From the NCBI GenBank assembly GCA_947176295.1, contig CAMWQB010000004.1, positions 1-60,039 on the forward strand: DNA of 60,039 nt, in the 5' to 3' direction. The notes beneath the pieces are model-generated. The model saw only the letters and a list, made by a program, of their open reading frames with translations, searched no databases and was not told where the DNA came from. This DNA comes from an uncultured Porphyromonadaceae bacterium. Lineage in GTDB: Bacteria > Bacteroidota > Bacteroidia > Bacteroidales > Muribaculaceae. This document shows, in pieces, positions 45,580-54,312 of this stretch; position 1 is the stretch's first letter; each line of letters starts with the position of its first letter. The translations under genes and the position numbers were made by a program.

Positions 45580-46749
45580 ATGGTGTACGTTCATCCTATC
45601 AGCACAGACGCCGACCAGCTCCGTCAATATGTAGAATTCGGAATAAATCTATACAAAGATAATCCCTACTATGTGCCGCCGTTGGTAAGCGACGACATCG
45701 CCTCGCTGACCCCGGAGAAGAATCCGGCTTTCGACTTCTGCGACGCCCAATCGTTCATGGCTTTCCGCAACGGCGAGCCTGTGGGAACAATAACCGCGAT
45801 GGTGAACCATGCCGTGAACGAGAAGACCGGGAAAAAGACCCTTCGCTTCGGGTTTATGAACTTTATAGACGACGCCGAGGTGGTGGACGCGCTCTTCGAT
45901 GCAGTAATAGCCTGGGGCCGCGAGCGGGGCATGGAGGAAATCGTGGGGCCCATGGGCTTCACCGACCTCGACCAGGAAGGTATGCTCATCGAAGGATTTG
46001 AGGAGCTGGGCACGATGGCCACTATCTACAACTATCCCTACTACGTGGACCACATGAAGCGTATGGGCTTTGAGAAAGAGGTGGACTGGATCGAGTTCCG
46101 GATGACGGTGCCCGACGCTGTTCCCGAAAAATATTCGCGCATCGCCGAAATCGTGGCCAAGCGCTACGATCTCCGCACCAAGAAATACACGTCGCGAAAG
46201 AAAATCAAGGAAGAATACGGGCGCGATATTTTCGAAGTCGTGAACAGCGCTTACGCCGACCTCTATGGCTTTGCACCGCTTACGCCTCGTCAGATACAGC
46301 ACTATATCGACGTGTATCTGAATATCCTGCGGCTTGAAGACGTGTCGCTGGTCGTGGATAAGGACGATAAACTCGTGGGACTTGGAATTTCGATGCCATC
46401 CGTGAGCCGTGCGCTGCAAAAGAGCCGCGGGCGCCTCTTCCCCACGGGTTGGTATCATCTTCTCAAGGCCATCAATGGCAAGACCGACACGGTAGACCTC
46501 CTGCTCGTGGCCGTACTGCCCGAATATCAGTCGAAGGGTGTGAATGCTCTTATATTCAACGATCTGCTGCCCGGATATATCCGCAACGGATATAAGTACG
46601 CCGAATCGAACCCCGAACTTGAGAACAATGAAAATGTGCAGAAACAATGGGAATATTTCGAGCGCAGGCAGCATCGCCGCCGTCGCGCATGGAGGAAGGA
46701 AATGCCCGCTGCAACTCTGCGTCTCAAAGACTTAGAAAAGGGTCTGTAA
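45580..46749 (+). CDS. GNAT-type acetyltransferase-like protein
   Basis: A 389-aa protein starting MVYVHPISTDADQLRQYVEF. It resembles the long Bacteroidetes N-acetyltransferase-like proteins, with GNAT-like strands in the N-terminal part (FMAFRNGEPVGTITAMVNHAV, EEIVGPMGFTDLDQEGML) and a second GNAT-like part with VDLLLVAVLPEYQSKGVNAL, where the QSKG-N segment corresponds to the acyl-CoA loop. The C-terminus is strongly basic (RRQHRRRRAWRK). The substrate is unknown. ATG 45580 was chosen over the longer open frame, which overlaps the pseudokinase gene. Confidence 0.7.
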   Translation: MVYVHPISTDADQLRQYVEFGINLYKDNPYYVPPLVSDDIASLTPEKNPAFDFCDAQSFMAFRNGEPVGTITAMVNHAVNEKTGKKTLRFGFMNFIDDAEVVDALFDAVIAWGRERGMEEIVGPMGFTDLDQEGMLIEGFEELGTMATIYNYPYYVDHMKRMGFEKEVDWIEFRMTVPDAVPEKYSRIAEIVAKRYDLRTKKYTSRKKIKEEYGRDIFEVVNSAYADLYGFAPLTPRQIQHYIDVYLNILRLEDVSLVVDKDDKLVGLGISMPSVSRALQKSRGRLFPTGWYHLLKAINGKTDTVDLLLVAVLPEYQSKGVNALIFNDLLPGYIRNGYKYAESNPELENNENVQKQWEYFERRQHRRRRAWRKEMPAATLRLKDLEKGL

Positions 46750-46801
46750 CTTTTTTGTAATTTTCTTTGTACTTTATAGCAATTGTATTGTATCTTTTTT
46801 G

Positions 46802-46809
46802 TAACTTTG
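46802..46809 (+). promoter_or_regulatory. -7 box of glutaminyl cyclase-sufE unit
   Basis: TAACTTTG matches the consensus, 22 bases before the ATG at 46832. The T-rich stretch upstream (46741-46800) has several near matches, so the exact -33 is unclear. Confidence 0.5.
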
Positions 46810-46831
46810 CCGCGTACAAAGAAAAACGGAT

Positions 46832-47839
46832 ATGAAATATCTCGGAGCCTTACTCACCATGTGCCTCGGTTTGGCAGCCTTGAGCTGCGGGGGGAACCGC
46901 ACGGCAAACGCAGCAGCTGAAGGGACACCTACGGAGCTGAAAGCACGCCTTATGGGCGATTTTCGTGCCGACAGCGCGTATGCCCATATCGAGCGTCAGG
47001 TATCTTTCGGGCCACGCGTTCCGGGCTCGGAAGGGCATCATGCCTGCCGCAACTATATCATCAATACTCTCGAACGCTATGCCGCGGACACTGTGATAGT
47101 GCAGGACGCGGAGGTTACGGCTTTCAACGGCGACCGTCTGCCCATCACCAACATCATGGCCAGCTATAATCCAGACACGCAGCGCCGCATACTTCTGCTT
47201 GCGCACTGGGACACACGGCCGTGGGCCGACCTCGAGAACACTCGCGAGCTGCGCGAGAAACCCATCCTCGGGGCCAACGACGGCGGTTCGGGGGTGGGAG
47301 TGCTTCTGGAAATAGCCCGCAACTTCCAGCTTATTGACCCTGAAATCGGTGTGGACCTGCTGTTTGTGGATGCCGAAGACTACGGCAACTCCACAGGCTT
47401 CGTGGAAAACACGGAAAGCTGGTGTCTGGGCACGCAATATTGGACCGAGCACATGCCCTACAAGGAAGGCAAGCTCCTGCCGGCCTACGGGGTGCTCCTG
47501 GATATGGTGGGCGGCAAGGATGCTCGCTTCCATCAGGAGATGTTCTCGATTCAGAATGCGCCGAACGTAACGAACAAAATCTGGGCGGAAGCGGCCATTC
47601 TTGGCTATGACGATGTGTTCATTCCAAGCCAAGGGGGCGCCGTAACGGACGACCATATCTTCCTCCACAAAGCCGGCATACCGACAGTGGACGTCATCGA
47701 GACCGTCAACGAGCACACGGGCACCTTCCCTCCGACATGGCACACCCATGCCGACAACATGGACAATATCGACAAGCATTCCCTCGAAGCTGTCGGGCGG
47801 ACTATCCTCAACGTAGTGTATAAGGAAAAGAACTCATGA
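46832..47839 (+). CDS. type II glutaminyl-peptide cyclotransferase lipoprotein (M28 fold)
   Basis: A 335-aa lipoprotein: the signal ends LAALSC with Cys near residue 19. The zinc hydrolase fold shows LLLAHWDTRP, GANDGGSGVGVLLEIAR (metal Asp), LLFVDAEDYG (Glu), SWCLGTQYW and WHTHADNMDNID (metal His). As I recall the Porphyromonas/Prevotella glutaminyl cyclases, the pattern SAYxxxxRQVxFGPRxPG and the WCLGxQYW block match closely, rather than aminopeptidases. It would form N-terminal pyroglutamate on periplasmic proteins freed by signal peptidase. Coupled by ATGA overlap to sufE. Confidence 0.8.
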   Translation: MKYLGALLTMCLGLAALSCGGNRTANAAAEGTPTELKARLMGDFRADSAYAHIERQVSFGPRVPGSEGHHACRNYIINTLERYAADTVIVQDAEVTAFNGDRLPITNIMASYNPDTQRRILLLAHWDTRPWADLENTRELREKPILGANDGGSGVGVLLEIARNFQLIDPEIGVDLLFVDAEDYGNSTGFVENTESWCLGTQYWTEHMPYKEGKLLPAYGVLLDMVGGKDARFHQEMFSIQNAPNVTNKIWAEAAILGYDDVFIPSQGGAVTDDHIFLHKAGIPTVDVIETVNEHTGTFPPTWHTHADNMDNIDKHSLEAVGRTILNVVYKEKNS

Positions 47840-48252
47840 CAATAGACGAAAAAGAGCAAGAGATAATCGATGAATTCAGCGAGCTGGACGACTGGATGGA
47901 CCGCTATGCCATGATCATCGACCTTGGCAATCAGCTTCCACCCTTCCCGGACGCCCTCAAGACGCCCGACCGGATAATCGAGGGTTGCCAGAGCCGTGTG
48001 TGGCTCGACGGACAAATCACGCCCGAGGGTGTGGTCCTGTATCAGGCGGATTCCGACGCAATAATCGTCAAGGGGATTATCTCCCTGCTTATCAGTGTGC
48101 TCAACGGGCACACTCCGCAGGAGATTCTGGATGCCAAACTTCGTTTTATCGACGAGATAGGGCTGAGCGAACACTTGTCGCCGACGCGCGCCAACGGCCT
48201 TGTGGCCATGGTGAAGCAAATGCGCGCCTACGCCGCCGCCTTCGCGCGCTGA
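47836..48252 (+). CDS. sufE: SufE-family sulfur acceptor
   Basis: A 138-aa protein with the family signature EGCQSRVWLDG (active Cys near residue 52) and the following DSDAIIVKGIISLLISVLNG block. SufE accepts persulfide sulfur from SufS for iron-sulfur cluster assembly. Length and motif fit SufE fully. It shares a transcript with the glutaminyl cyclase gene through a 4-base overlap, without an obvious functional link. The nearby ferredoxin oxidoreductase needs iron-sulfur clusters. Confidence 0.9.
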   Translation: MTIDEKEQEIIDEFSELDDWMDRYAMIIDLGNQLPPFPDALKTPDRIIEGCQSRVWLDGQITPEGVVLYQADSDAIIVKGIISLLISVLNGHTPQEILDAKLRFIDEIGLSEHLSPTRANGLVAMVKQMRAYAAAFAR

Positions 48253-48535
48253 GAAAGGCTTTATGTAGAGACTTTGGGGTCTGACGCATCGGATAATTCG
48301 GACGTGTCGGACTTTTCATTTTTTGTGGGAGGGCGGCGTGATAAGGCTTTCTATTTCTTCGGGTGCCGCAGGTCTAGGTTAGAGCCGTCAGGCGCTTGCT
48401 TCAGCAAGACGACCGGCTCTCCGTTTTCGGTCTTGGCGCGAGGTCGGCTTAAGACAACCTTCCCCAATATCTGTTATGGTCGGGGGGTGGTTTTTGATTT
48501 TTTGGATTTTTTTTAGAATTGCGGGAAATAATTGC
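48253..48535. other. non-coding gap with long hairpin between sufE and korA
   Basis: No gene is seen. A 40-base hairpin at 48381-48420 pairs AGAGCCG with CGGCTCT and, inside, CTTGCT with AGCAAG, followed by CCG-tttt-CGG. It has no T-run on either strand. A 3' UTR element, part of the korA leader region or a REP-like repeat are possible. Confidence 0.4.
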
Positions 48536-48543
48536 TATCTTTG
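48536..48543 (+). promoter_or_regulatory. -7 box of korAB
   Basis: TATCTTTG, a perfect -7 element, 76 bases before the chosen start at 48620. It excludes upstream in-frame starts near 48476; an in-frame ATG at 48545 is too close to the box. Confidence 0.55.
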
Positions 48544-48619
48544 CATGAAATATAGTCTCTCCGGAGACTTTGACTTGCAAATAAACTCATTACATACCTT
48601 AAACCACCTATTTACCACT

Positions 48620-50461
48620 ATGTTGGAAAATGCAAAGGTTCGCGAGCTTGACAAGGTCGTAGTGCGCTTTTCGGGCGACTCGGGCGACGGGATGCAGCTT
48701 GCAGGCAATATATTCACGAATGTGTCGGCCGGACTGGGCAATCTTGTGTCGACTTTCCCTGACTATCCGGCAGAAATCCGCGCCCCGCAGGGGTCGCTGA
48801 GCGGTGTCTCGGGCTTCCAGGTGAGCGTAGGCACGGGTGTTCACACCCCCGGCGACAGCTGCGATGTGCTCATAGCCATGAATCCTGCGGCCCTAAAGCA
48901 AAACTACCGCTTCCTCAAGCCCGGCGGTGTGATAATCGTGGACATCGACTCCTTCAAAGAGGGGGACCTCCGGAAGGCGCTGTTCGAAACGGACAAGCCT
49001 TTTGAGGAACTGGGCATCAAGGCTCAGGTCGTGGAAGTGCCCGTAACATCGATGACGCGCGCAGCTCTGGCCGATTCGGGCCTCGACAACAAGAGCGTGC
49101 TGAAATGCCGCAATATCTTTGCTCTGGGCCTTGTGTGCTGGCTTTTCGATCGTCCTATGGAAGCAGCCCTGCGCCACCTGCGGAACAAGTTTGCCAAGAA
49201 GCCCGCAATCTATGAGGCCAATGCACTGGTACTGCAGGCCGGCTACAACTACGGCAACAATATTCACGCATCGGTGAGCACCTACCGCATCGACACGGAG
49301 AATCCGCGTCCGGGCGTCTATACCGACATCAACGGCAACACGGCCACGGCGTGGGGCCTGATCATGGCGTCCGAAAAGTGCGGCCGTCCGCTCTTCTTGG
49401 GCTCCTACCCCATCACTCCCGCCACGGACATCCTCCACGAGCTTGCGAAGCGCAAGGATTTGGGCGTGAAAGCAATCCAGATGGAAGACGAAATTGCGGG
49501 CGTATGCTCGGCCATAGGCGCGAGCTTCGCGGGCAATCTTGCCGTAACGTCCACTTCGGGCCCGGGTCTGGCGCTCAAGAGCGAGGGTATAGGCCTGGCA
49601 GTGATAGCCGAGCTCCCGCTGGTGGTGATCGACGTTCAGCGCGGCGGCCCCTCGACGGGCCTTCCGACAAAGACGGAGCAGACCGACCTGATGCAGGCTC
49701 TCTACGGGCGCAACGGCGAATCGCCGCTGGCCGTGGTGGCCCCGGCCTCACCGACAGATTGCTTCACGATGGCCTTCGAGGCATGCCGCATAGCCGTGGA
49801 GCACATGACGCCCGTGATTTTGCTGAGCGATGCCTTCATCGGCAACGGCTCGTCGGCCTGGCGAGTTCCTGATGCTGACGAGTTCCCGGAAATCAAGACG
49901 CCCTACGTGCCTGCGGGCACCGAAGGGTGGCGCCCCTACGACCGCAATGCCGAGACGCTTGCACGCTACTGGGCTATTCCCGGCACCGAGGGCCTGGCTC
50001 ACCGCCTTGGCGGCCTCGAGAAGGACGCGACAACAGGATCTATCTCGACCGACCCCGCCAACCACGAAAAGATGGTGAAGCTCCGCCGGGAGAAAATCGC
50101 CCGCATCGCCTATGACATTCCCGCGCTGGAGGTAATCGGCCGGGAGGATGCAGAGACGCTTCTGGTGGGCTGGGGCGGCACCTACGGCCACATCCGCACG
50201 GCCTCCGAAGAGCTGTGCCGCGAAGGCGAGAAGGTGGCTATGGCGCAGTTCCGCTACATCAATCCTCTGCCGGCCAATACGGGCGAGGTCCTGCGGAAAT
50301 ACAAGAAGGTAATCGTTGCCGAGCTGAACACAGGAATGTTCGCCGACTATCTCCAGGCCAAGTTCCCGGAAGTGAAAATCGAGCGCATCAACAAGATTCA
50401 AGGGCAGCCCTTCCAGGTGAGCGAGCTCAAGGAACGCACAAAAGAAATCATAAACGGCTAA
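48620..50461 (+). CDS. korA: 2-oxoacid:ferredoxin oxidoreductase, fused gamma-alpha subunit
   Basis: A 613-aa subunit of a 2-oxoglutarate:ferredoxin oxidoreductase-type enzyme, which interconverts 2-oxoacid plus CoA and acyl-CoA with ferredoxin. Residues 1-190 are the gamma domain (VVRFSGDSGDGMQLAGNIF). The alpha/pyrimidine-binding domain follows with GSYPITPATDILHELA, MEDEIAGVCSAIGAS, TSTSGPGLALKSEG and PTKTEQTDL. The C-terminal domain starts LLVGWGGTYG. The fused gamma-alpha layout is typical of Bacteroidetes. The beta gene follows after 28 bases. Confidence 0.9.
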   Translation: MLENAKVRELDKVVVRFSGDSGDGMQLAGNIFTNVSAGLGNLVSTFPDYPAEIRAPQGSLSGVSGFQVSVGTGVHTPGDSCDVLIAMNPAALKQNYRFLKPGGVIIVDIDSFKEGDLRKALFETDKPFEELGIKAQVVEVPVTSMTRAALADSGLDNKSVLKCRNIFALGLVCWLFDRPMEAALRHLRNKFAKKPAIYEANALVLQAGYNYGNNIHASVSTYRIDTENPRPGVYTDINGNTATAWGLIMASEKCGRPLFLGSYPITPATDILHELAKRKDLGVKAIQMEDEIAGVCSAIGASFAGNLAVTSTSGPGLALKSEGIGLAVIAELPLVVIDVQRGGPSTGLPTKTEQTDLMQALYGRNGESPLAVVAPASPTDCFTMAFEACRIAVEHMTPVILLSDAFIGNGSSAWRVPDADEFPEIKTPYVPAGTEGWRPYDRNAETLARYWAIPGTEGLAHRLGGLEKDATTGSISTDPANHEKMVKLRREKIARIAYDIPALEVIGREDAETLLVGWGGTYGHIRTASEELCREGEKVAMAQFRYINPLPANTGEVLRKYKKVIVAELNTGMFADYLQAKFPEVKIERINKIQGQPFQVSELKERTKEIING

Positions 50462-50489
50462 GCTACAGCACAGAGATATACAGACGACC

Positions 50490-51512
50490 ATGACACAGGA
50501 AACACAAGCACAGTTTACTCCCGCTAACTTCAAGAGCGACCAGTCGGTGCGCTGGTGTCCGGGCTGCGGCGACCATGCCATCCTCAACACCCTCCACAAG
50601 GCAATGTCCACACTTGGGGTGGCTCCGCACAAGACGGCCGTGATTTCGGGCATCGGCTGCTCGTCGCGCCTGCCCTACTACATGAACACCTACGGTTTCC
50701 ATACCATCCACGGGCGCGCTGCGGCGATAGCCACGGGCTTCAAGGTTGCGAACCCCGAGATGACGGTATGGCAGATTTCAGGCGACGGCGACGGGCTTGC
50801 CATCGGCGGCAACCACTTTATCCATGCCGTGCGACGGAATATCGACATCAACATCATACTCTTCAACAATAAAATCTACGGCCTGACCAAGGGCCAGTAT
50901 TCGCCCACGAGCGATCGCGGCTTTGTGTCGAAGTCGAGCCCTTACGGCACGGTGGAAGACCCGTTTATCCCGGCTGAACTCGTTTTCGGCGCGCGCGGCA
51001 ACTTCTTTGCGCGGAGCATCGATGTGGAGCTTGCCACGTCGCAGGAAGTGCTCGTTGCGGCAGCGCGACACAAGGGCACGGCCGTAACGGAGATACTTCA
51101 GAACTGCGTGATATTCAACAACGGCATCCACAACCCCATCACCGATAAGGAAGTGCGTGCCGACAAGACCATCCACCTTCGCCATGGCGAGAAGATGATC
51201 TTCGGCAAGAACGGCGACAAGGGTCTGGTGCAGGACGGCTTCCTCCTGAAGGCCGTAACCATAGGCGAGGACGGCTACACGCTCGACGACGTGCTTGTCC
51301 ACGACGCGCACACCCCCTCGAACTTCCTGCACCAGCAGCTTGCGATGATGGACGGCAAGGAGTTGCCTCTGGCCGTGGGCGTGATCCGCGACGTCGAGGC
51401 TCCGACCTACGACCAGGCCGTGGCCGAGCAGGTTGCGGAAGTGAAGGGCCGCAAAAACTTCGGCAGCCTCCGCGAGATGATTCTCGCAGGAGAGACCTGG
51501 GAAGTGAAGTAA
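50490..51512 (+). CDS. korB: 2-oxoacid:ferredoxin oxidoreductase, beta subunit
   Basis: A 340-aa thiamine-diphosphate subunit. RWCPGCGDHAIL carries two of the iron-sulfur ligand cysteines, CSSRLPYYMNTYG follows, and the ThDP/Mg site is GDGDGLAIGGNHFIHAVRRN with NNKIYGLTKGQYSPTS. It pairs with the korA product to form the 2-oxoglutarate (or related 2-oxoacid) enzyme feeding reduced ferredoxin into anaerobic metabolism. Substrate preference cannot be fixed from sequence. Confidence 0.9.
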   Translation: MTQETQAQFTPANFKSDQSVRWCPGCGDHAILNTLHKAMSTLGVAPHKTAVISGIGCSSRLPYYMNTYGFHTIHGRAAAIATGFKVANPEMTVWQISGDGDGLAIGGNHFIHAVRRNIDINIILFNNKIYGLTKGQYSPTSDRGFVSKSSPYGTVEDPFIPAELVFGARGNFFARSIDVELATSQEVLVAAARHKGTAVTEILQNCVIFNNGIHNPITDKEVRADKTIHLRHGEKMIFGKNGDKGLVQDGFLLKAVTIGEDGYTLDDVLVHDAHTPSNFLHQQLAMMDGKELPLAVGVIRDVEAPTYDQAVAEQVAEVKGRKNFGSLREMILAGETWEVK

Positions 51513-51671
51513 TGGCTTCCGTCCGAGACGAAGCGATTCAGAAAAAAGCGCCGACAAGCAGAACAATAGGGCGTCGGCAGCGGTTAATATCCAAAGGGGG
51601 CATGAAAATGTCCCCGCCCCTTCATCACACATACCACCCCAACGTTTCAAACTTATCCATACGTCTCTTCG

Positions 51672-53156
51672 ATGAGTATAATCCCTAAAACCGGAGCCCT
51701 TCTGCTGACGGTGGCCCTGACGGCAGCCGGAGCATTCGCGCAGACCTGCGCGGAAGGTGGCGGAGCCGTGTCGCTTGATTCATGTCGCGCGATGGCTCTC
51801 CAGAACAACAAGGAACTCAAGATTGCAGCCCAGGCAGTGAAAAAAGCCGGATACCAGAACAAGGAGGCCTTCTCGGCCTATCTTCCGGCCTTCGACTTTG
51901 CCGGAGGCTATATGTATAACCAGCGGAATATTTCCATTTTCGATTCCGACCAGCTGCTACCGACAAAGACCTTCGACCCGTCGAAGGGGACATACGAGTT
52001 CAACCTTGTGACCAATCCGCAGACGGGGATGCCCATAAAGGGCCCGAACGGCGAGTTTATCCCGTCGACGGTGGCTCTGATACCGAAAGACGCGATGACT
52101 TTCGACATCCACAATGTGTTCTTCGGAGCGGTGACGCTGACGCAGCCCGTGTTCATGGGCGGAAAAATCGTGGCCATGAACAAGCTGACGAAAGCCGCGC
52201 AGCGACTTGCCGAGTCGATGCACAATGCCGGGGCCGAGAACGTGATCTACGCCGTGGATGCGGCTTACTGGCAGGTTGTATCGCTGCAGGCCAAGCACGA
52301 GCTTGCGGTGAGCTACGTGAATCTTCTTGATTCGCTGAGCCGGAACGTGCATCTGATGGTCGACGAGGGCGTGGCCACGCGCTCGGACGCACTGACCGTG
52401 GACGTGAAGCTGAACTCGGCGCAGGTAGACCTCGTGAAGGTCGAAAACGGGCTCACGCTGTCGCGGATGCTTCTGGCGCAGACGTGCGGCCTCCCGGTGA
52501 ATACGGTGTTCCCGCTTGCCGACGAAGGGACGTGCCTGACCTCGGGCGCGGAAGCCTACGAAGCGGCTCCGGTGGCCAATTCCTACGATATGGAGGACGT
52601 GTATTCTCGCCGGCCCGACTTGCGTGCGCTCGGGGAGGCTGTGGAAATCGCGCGGCAGCAGAAGAACGTGGCCCGCGCGTCGATGCTTCCCAACCTGGCC
52701 ATCGTGGGTGCATACAGCTTCTCGGACCCGAACATGTTCGACGGCTTCAAGAAAAGGGTGAAAGGCGCCTTCTCCGTGGGCGCGATGCTCACCATCCCCC
52801 TCTGGCACTGGGGCGGCAACTACAACAAATACAAGGCAGCGGAGAGCGATGAAATCTCGCGTCGGCTCGCGCTGGAAGATGCGCGCGACCTGGTGGACCT
52901 GCAGGTGAACCAGGCGTCCTTCAAGACGAAAGAAGCGCAGAAGACTTACGAGATGACCACGGCAAATCTGCGGAAGGCCGATGAGAACCTGCGCACGGCG
53001 CGCCTTGCTTTCCGCGAAGGCATGGCTACGACGGACAACGTGATGGAAGCGCAGACGGCTTGGCTCAAGGCCCATTCCGAGCAAATCGACGCGGCGATAG
53101 ACATGCGTCTGTGCCGGACCTATCTCGAAAAATCGCTTGGCACGCTCGTGCCCTGA
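51672..53156 (+). CDS. TolC-family outer membrane efflux protein
   Basis: A 494-aa outer-membrane channel protein with signal peptide ending AAGAFAQT. The coiled-coil rich TolC pattern is seen twice: LDSCRAMALQNNKELKIAAQAVKKA at the start of the first repeat and SRRPDLRALGEAVEIARQQKNVARA at the start of the second. It lies first in a tolC-hlyD-permease-permease operon (83 bases to the next gene) and would form the outer channel of that exporter. Confidence 0.9.
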   Translation: MSIIPKTGALLLTVALTAAGAFAQTCAEGGGAVSLDSCRAMALQNNKELKIAAQAVKKAGYQNKEAFSAYLPAFDFAGGYMYNQRNISIFDSDQLLPTKTFDPSKGTYEFNLVTNPQTGMPIKGPNGEFIPSTVALIPKDAMTFDIHNVFFGAVTLTQPVFMGGKIVAMNKLTKAAQRLAESMHNAGAENVIYAVDAAYWQVVSLQAKHELAVSYVNLLDSLSRNVHLMVDEGVATRSDALTVDVKLNSAQVDLVKVENGLTLSRMLLAQTCGLPVNTVFPLADEGTCLTSGAEAYEAAPVANSYDMEDVYSRRPDLRALGEAVEIARQQKNVARASMLPNLAIVGAYSFSDPNMFDGFKKRVKGAFSVGAMLTIPLWHWGGNYNKYKAAESDEISRRLALEDARDLVDLQVNQASFKTKEAQKTYEMTTANLRKADENLRTARLAFREGMATTDNVMEAQTAWLKAHSEQIDAAIDMRLCRTYLEKSLGTLVP

Positions 53157-53238
53157 ACGGCATCCCCACCCTCGGGAAACAACAAACAAGAAAACACTCA
53201 TACACTCTCCCATAAATCCAAACTGAAAAACAGAAGTC

Positions 53239-54285
53239 ATGGCAAATAACGAAACTACTCCCTCGACGAGCCCCGACCTGTCGGCGGAGAAAAAGGCTAA
53301 CCGCACGCTTATGGCCACAATGCTTGTCGTGGTGGCGCTGGTGGCAGCAGTAGCCATTATAGGCTTTCTATTCATGAACCGTCCGGCCGACATCATTGAA
53401 GGGCAGGTTGAAGGCACGACCGTGCGCATCTCGGGCAAGCTCCCCGGACGCGTGGCCCGGCTGTATGTTGAAGAAGGCGACACGGTGAAGGCCGGCGATA
53501 CGCTCGTACACATCCATTCGTCGCTGGTGGAGGCCCAGCTCACCCAGGCCGAGGCCATGAAGGAGGCCGCAGCGGCGCAGAACCGCAAAATCGACGCCGG
53601 CACGCGCTCGCAGATCGTGCAGGCGGCCGCCGACATGCTTGCTCAGGCCGATGCAGCCGTGGGCATAACGAAGAAGACATACGAACGCCTCGAGCGCCTC
53701 TTCAACGAGGGTGTTGTATCGGAACAGAAGCGCGACGAAGCCAAGGCCGCCTACGACGCCGCCGTGGCCTCCCGGAGCGCAGCAGCCAGCCAGCTGTCGA
53801 TGGCCCGCCAGGGCGCGCAGCGCGAGGACAAGGAAAGCGCGGCCGCGATGGTTGAAGCCGCCGGCGGGAGCGTGAGCCAGGTAGAGGCCCTGCTGCAGGA
53901 CAGCTACCTCACGGCCACGGACAACGGCACCATCGACGTGATCTACCCGGAGACGGGCGAGCTCGTGAGCCTCGGCGCACCGGTGATGAACCTTCTGCTC
54001 GAGGACAAGCGATACATCACGTTCAACGTGCGCGAAGAGCTCCTTCAGGACCTGAACATGGGCGACGAAATCACGCTGACCGTCCCGGCCCTGGGGAACA
54101 AAGAGATAAAGGCCAAGATCTACTACGTGCGCGATATGGGCAGCTATGCCATGTGGCACTCCACCAAGGCCACGGGGAGCTACGACTCCCGCACGTTCCA
54201 GGTGAAGGCGCGTCCCACCGAGAAGGTGGCAGGGCTGCGTCCGGGAATGTCGGTACTCTATCACCACAAGGGAGCCGACCGCTAA
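53239..54285 (+). CDS. HlyD-family periplasmic adaptor
   Basis: A 348-aa membrane fusion protein. One N-terminal membrane helix (TMLVVVALVAAVAIIGFLF, about 30-48), then the split lipoyl domain (RISGKLPGRVARLYVEEGDTVKAGDTLV), a long alanine-rich coiled-coil hairpin (about 100-215), and the second lipoyl half with TATDNGTIDVIYPETGELV. It bridges the inner-membrane permeases and the TolC channel. Confidence 0.9.
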   Translation: MANNETTPSTSPDLSAEKKANRTLMATMLVVVALVAAVAIIGFLFMNRPADIIEGQVEGTTVRISGKLPGRVARLYVEEGDTVKAGDTLVHIHSSLVEAQLTQAEAMKEAAAAQNRKIDAGTRSQIVQAAADMLAQADAAVGITKKTYERLERLFNEGVVSEQKRDEAKAAYDAAVASRSAAASQLSMARQGAQREDKESAAAMVEAAGGSVSQVEALLQDSYLTATDNGTIDVIYPETGELVSLGAPVMNLLLEDKRYITFNVREELLQDLNMGDEITLTVPALGNKEIKAKIYYVRDMGSYAMWHSTKATGSYDSRTFQVKARPTEKVAGLRPGMSVLYHHKGADR

Positions 54286-54312
54286 ACAAGGAATCTACAA
54301 GCAACCGCAACT

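Noticed and set aside
51548-51578. GCCGAC/GTCGGC hairpin after korB as a terminator
   Set aside because: Six-base stem, 17-base loop and no T-run; too weak to call.
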